Shown piece after piece: positions 62,096 to 64,000 of a stretch of DNA of 64,000 bases; within the stretch, counting starts at the first letter, position 1, and every line of letters begins with the position of its first letter. The notes under the pieces were generated by a model that was given only the letters and a program-made list of their open reading frames with translations, was not told where the DNA came from and did no database searches. This DNA is from Streptomyces sp. SS1-1 (GTDB lineage: Bacteria > Actinomycetota > Actinomycetes > Streptomycetales > Streptomycetaceae). Made by a program: the position numbers and the translations under genes. The DNA lies in contig NZ_WBXN01000004.1 in the NCBI RefSeq assembly GCF_008973465.1, positions 5,186,501 through 5,250,500 of the forward strand. The letters run 5' to 3'.

Positions 62096-62895
62096 TGGCC
62101 GTCGTCAACTGGCTCAAGCGGCACTTCGTCGTCATCGCGGGACTGGTCACGCTCGCCTACCTCCTGCTGCCGAACGTCGTCGTGACGGTGTTCTCCTTCA
62201 ACCGCCCCAAGGGCCGGTTCAACTACGAGTGGCAGGAGTTCTCCACGGACGCCTGGCGCGACCCGTGCGGGGTCTCCGGCCTGTGCGGCTCGCTGTCGGT
62301 CAGCCTCCAGATCGCCCTCTGGGCGACCCTCGGCGCCACCCTCCTCGGCACGCTGATCGCCTTCGCGCTGGTCCGCTACCGGTTCCGGGCGCGCGGCGCG
62401 ATCAACTCGCTGATCTTCCTGCCGATGGCGATGCCCGAGGTCGTCATGGCGGCCTCGCTGCTCACCCTCTTCCTCAACATGGGCGCCCAGCTGGGCTTCT
62501 GGACGATCCTCATCGCCCACATCATGTTCTGCCTCAGCTTCGTCGTGACGGCGGTCAAGGCGCGCGTGATGTCGATGGACCCGCGGCTGGAGCAGGCCGC
62601 GCAGGACCTCTACGCCGGACCGGTGCAGACGTTCCTGCGGGTGACCCTGCCGATCGCGGCGCCGGGCATCGCGGCCGGCGCGCTGCTCGCCTTCGCGCTG
62701 TCGTTCGACGACTTCATCATCACCAACTTCAACGCCGGCTCCACCGTCACCTTCCCGATGTTCGTCTGGGGCTCGGCACAGCGCGGAACGCCCGTTCAGA
62801 TCAACGTCATCGGCACGGCCATGTTCGTCATCGCCGTACTGTTCGTCCTGGCCTCCATGGCCGTCGGGAACCGCCGCAAGAAGCAGAAGGCATAG
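62095..62895 (+). CDS. potC: Polyamine ABC transporter permease PotC
   Basis: A 266-aa permease with six membrane segments. The EAA loop (EQAAQDLYAGPVQTFLRVTL near 164–183) lies between segments and is followed by LPIAAPGIAAGALLAFALSFDD. The start MAVVNWLKRHFVVIAGLV overlaps the potB stop by 1 base. It completes the four-gene pot transporter; the amine oxidase follows after 22 bp. Confidence 0.93.
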   Translation: MAVVNWLKRHFVVIAGLVTLAYLLLPNVVVTVFSFNRPKGRFNYEWQEFSTDAWRDPCGVSGLCGSLSVSLQIALWATLGATLLGTLIAFALVRYRFRARGAINSLIFLPMAMPEVVMAASLLTLFLNMGAQLGFWTILIAHIMFCLSFVVTAVKARVMSMDPRLEQAAQDLYAGPVQTFLRVTLPIAAPGIAAGALLAFALSFDDFIITNFNAGSTVTFPMFVWGSAQRGTPVQINVIGTAMFVIAVLFVLASMAVGNRRKKQKA

Positions 62896-62917
62896 ACCCC
62901 TGTAGGGAGTTGACATC

Positions 62918-64000
62918 ATGGCCCCGAGCGCCATGAGTTCTGGCAGTCACTGGACGAGGTCCCTCTCCGACGCCCAGCCGGTCCCGTACTGGCTGGACGA
63001 CCCCGGCCGCCCCCGCCCCGAGCCCGCCCTCACCACCGCCGAGACCTGCGACCTGCTGGTCGTCGGCGGCGGGTACAGCGGGCTGTGGACCGCGCTGCTC
63101 GCCAAGGAGCGCGACCCCGGGCGGGACGTGGTCCTGGTCGAGGGCCGCGAGGTGGGCTGGGCCGCCTCCGGCCGCAACGGCGGCTTCTGCGCCGCCTCCC
63201 TCACCCACGGGACGGCCAACGGGCTCGCCCGCTGGCCGGGGGAGATCCACCGGCTGGAGCGGCTGGGCGCCCGCAACCTCGACGAGATCGAGCGCGCGGT
63301 CGCCCGCTACTCCCTGGACTGCGACTTCGAGCGCACCGGTGAGATCGACGTCGCCACCGAGGCGTACCAGGCGGAGGAACTGCGCGCCTGGTACGACGAG
63401 CTGCGCGACCGGGGCCTGGCCGAGGGCATCGAATTCCTCGACGCCGACGCGGTGCGGGCGCAGGTCGACTCGCCGACCTTCCGGGCCGGCCTGCACGACC
63501 GCCGGGGGGTCGCCATGCTCCACCCGGCCAAGCTGGTCTGGGGCCTGAAGCGGGCCTGCAAGGACCTCGGCGTCCGCGTCTACGAGCACACCCCGGCCCT
63601 GGACCTGAAGCCGTACGGCGCCGGCATGGCCGTCCGCACGCCCTACGGCCGGGTTCGCGCCCGCCGGGTCGCGCTCGGCACGAACATCTTCCCGAACCTG
63701 GTCCGCCGGGTCCGCTCCTACACCGTCCCGGTCTACGACTACGCCCTGATGACCGAGCCGCTCACCGAGGACCAGCTCGCGTCGATCGGCTGGAAGAACC
63801 GCCAGGGCCTCGGGGACTCGGCGAACCAGTTCCACTACTTCCGGCTCTCCGCCGACAACCGCGTCCTGTGGGGCGGCTACGACGCCGTCTACCCGTACGG
63901 CGGCCGGGTGCGCTCCGAGTACGACGACCGCCCGGAGACGTACGCCAAGCTGGCCGGGCACTTCTTCACCTGCTTCCCGCAGTTGGAGGGCCTGCGCTTC
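62918..64000 (+). CDS. FAD-dependent amine oxidoreductase (partial, runs off the window)
   Basis: At least 361 residues, open at the window end. The N-terminal FAD-binding motif LLVVGGGYSGLWTALLAKE near 46–64 and the GRNGGFCAASLTHG stretch near 86–99 mark the DAO family. It resembles γ-glutamylputrescine oxidase (PuuB) and related amine oxidases that convert diamines to aldehydes. ATG 62918 follows AGGGAG at 9 nt; ATG at 62933 is an alternative. Follows the pot genes, which would supply the amine, and fits the aldehyde dehydrogenase upstream. Confidence 0.88.
   Translation, partial: MAPSAMSSGSHWTRSLSDAQPVPYWLDDPGRPRPEPALTTAETCDLLVVGGGYSGLWTALLAKERDPGRDVVLVEGREVGWAASGRNGGFCAASLTHGTANGLARWPGEIHRLERLGARNLDEIERAVARYSLDCDFERTGEIDVATEAYQAEELRAWYDELRDRGLAEGIEFLDADAVRAQVDSPTFRAGLHDRRGVAMLHPAKLVWGLKRACKDLGVRVYEHTPALDLKPYGAGMAVRTPYGRVRARRVALGTNIFPNLVRRVRSYTVPVYDYALMTEPLTEDQLASIGWKNRQGLGDSANQFHYFRLSADNRVLWGGYDAVYPYGGRVRSEYDDRPETYAKLAGHFFTCFPQLEGLRF

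Overview
The window is high-GC chromosomal DNA from a Streptomyces-type actinomycete. The evidence is strongly G/C-biased third codon positions, frequent GTG starts, AGGAGG-type ribosome binding sites, the sporulation sigma factor WhiG, and the order dprA – whiG – rpsB – tsf – pyrH – frr – cdsA – rlmN. No rRNA, tRNA or CRISPR array was found.

Layout. (1) 1–13.8 kb is core housekeeping: DUF2469, YraN, YifB and DprA as one tightly packed run, then whiG, a TetR regulator, an M23 peptidase, rpsB-tsf-pyrH-frr-cdsA with internal terminators, a Nudix hydrolase, and a divergent AraC regulator / MBL-fold hydrolase pair. (2) 14.69–27.88 kb is an integrated actinomycete integrative and conjugative element (AICE) of the pSAM2 type. 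It is bounded by a perfect 46-bp direct repeat that contains the start codon of rlmN. It holds int, xis, a rolling-circle rep, a cluster of small transfer/spread proteins, an FtsK-type traSA, a pra-like gene, a KorSA-type GntR repressor, a divergent Pif-type Nudix gene, an IS5-type transposase and a low-GC cargo gene. (3) 27.86–34.5 kb has the reconstituted rlmN, a TPP riboswitch with a thiamine-type ABC transporter operon, a mycothiol-dependent-isomerase-like protein and an LAETG wall-anchored protein. (4) 34.6–38.6 kb has a LOG-family protein, a 147-bp MITE-like inverted-repeat element, a VOC protein and an ABC permease/ATPase pair with a degenerate signature motif. (5) 38.7–42.3 kb and 57.1–64 kb are two polyamine catabolism/uptake blocks: aminotransferase, Lrp/AsnC regulator and aldehyde dehydrogenase; then aldehyde dehydrogenase, potD-potA-potB-potC and an FAD amine oxidase cut by the window end. 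(6) Between them lie a flotillin – giant DUF3686-type ATPase – small membrane protein cluster, a diacylglycerol-kinase-like protein, a serine hydrolase, a GDPD phosphodiesterase, an adenosine-deaminase family protein, a DUF4190 protein and a NADAR protein.

Most notable. The AICE uses the 5' end of rlmN as its attachment site. It strands the original promoter and start codon at attL and supplies a diverged substitute promoter at attR. Its cargo is an 804-aa protein that joins an N-terminal PD-(D/E)xK-nuclease-like domain to a P-loop NTPase. Its low GC, its position beside the element's immunity gene and its domain pairing make it the best candidate for an undescribed (probably anti-phage) system. 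Three copies of a shared operator motif tie the pra-like/tra promoter and the korSA–pif intergenic region into one repressor circuit.
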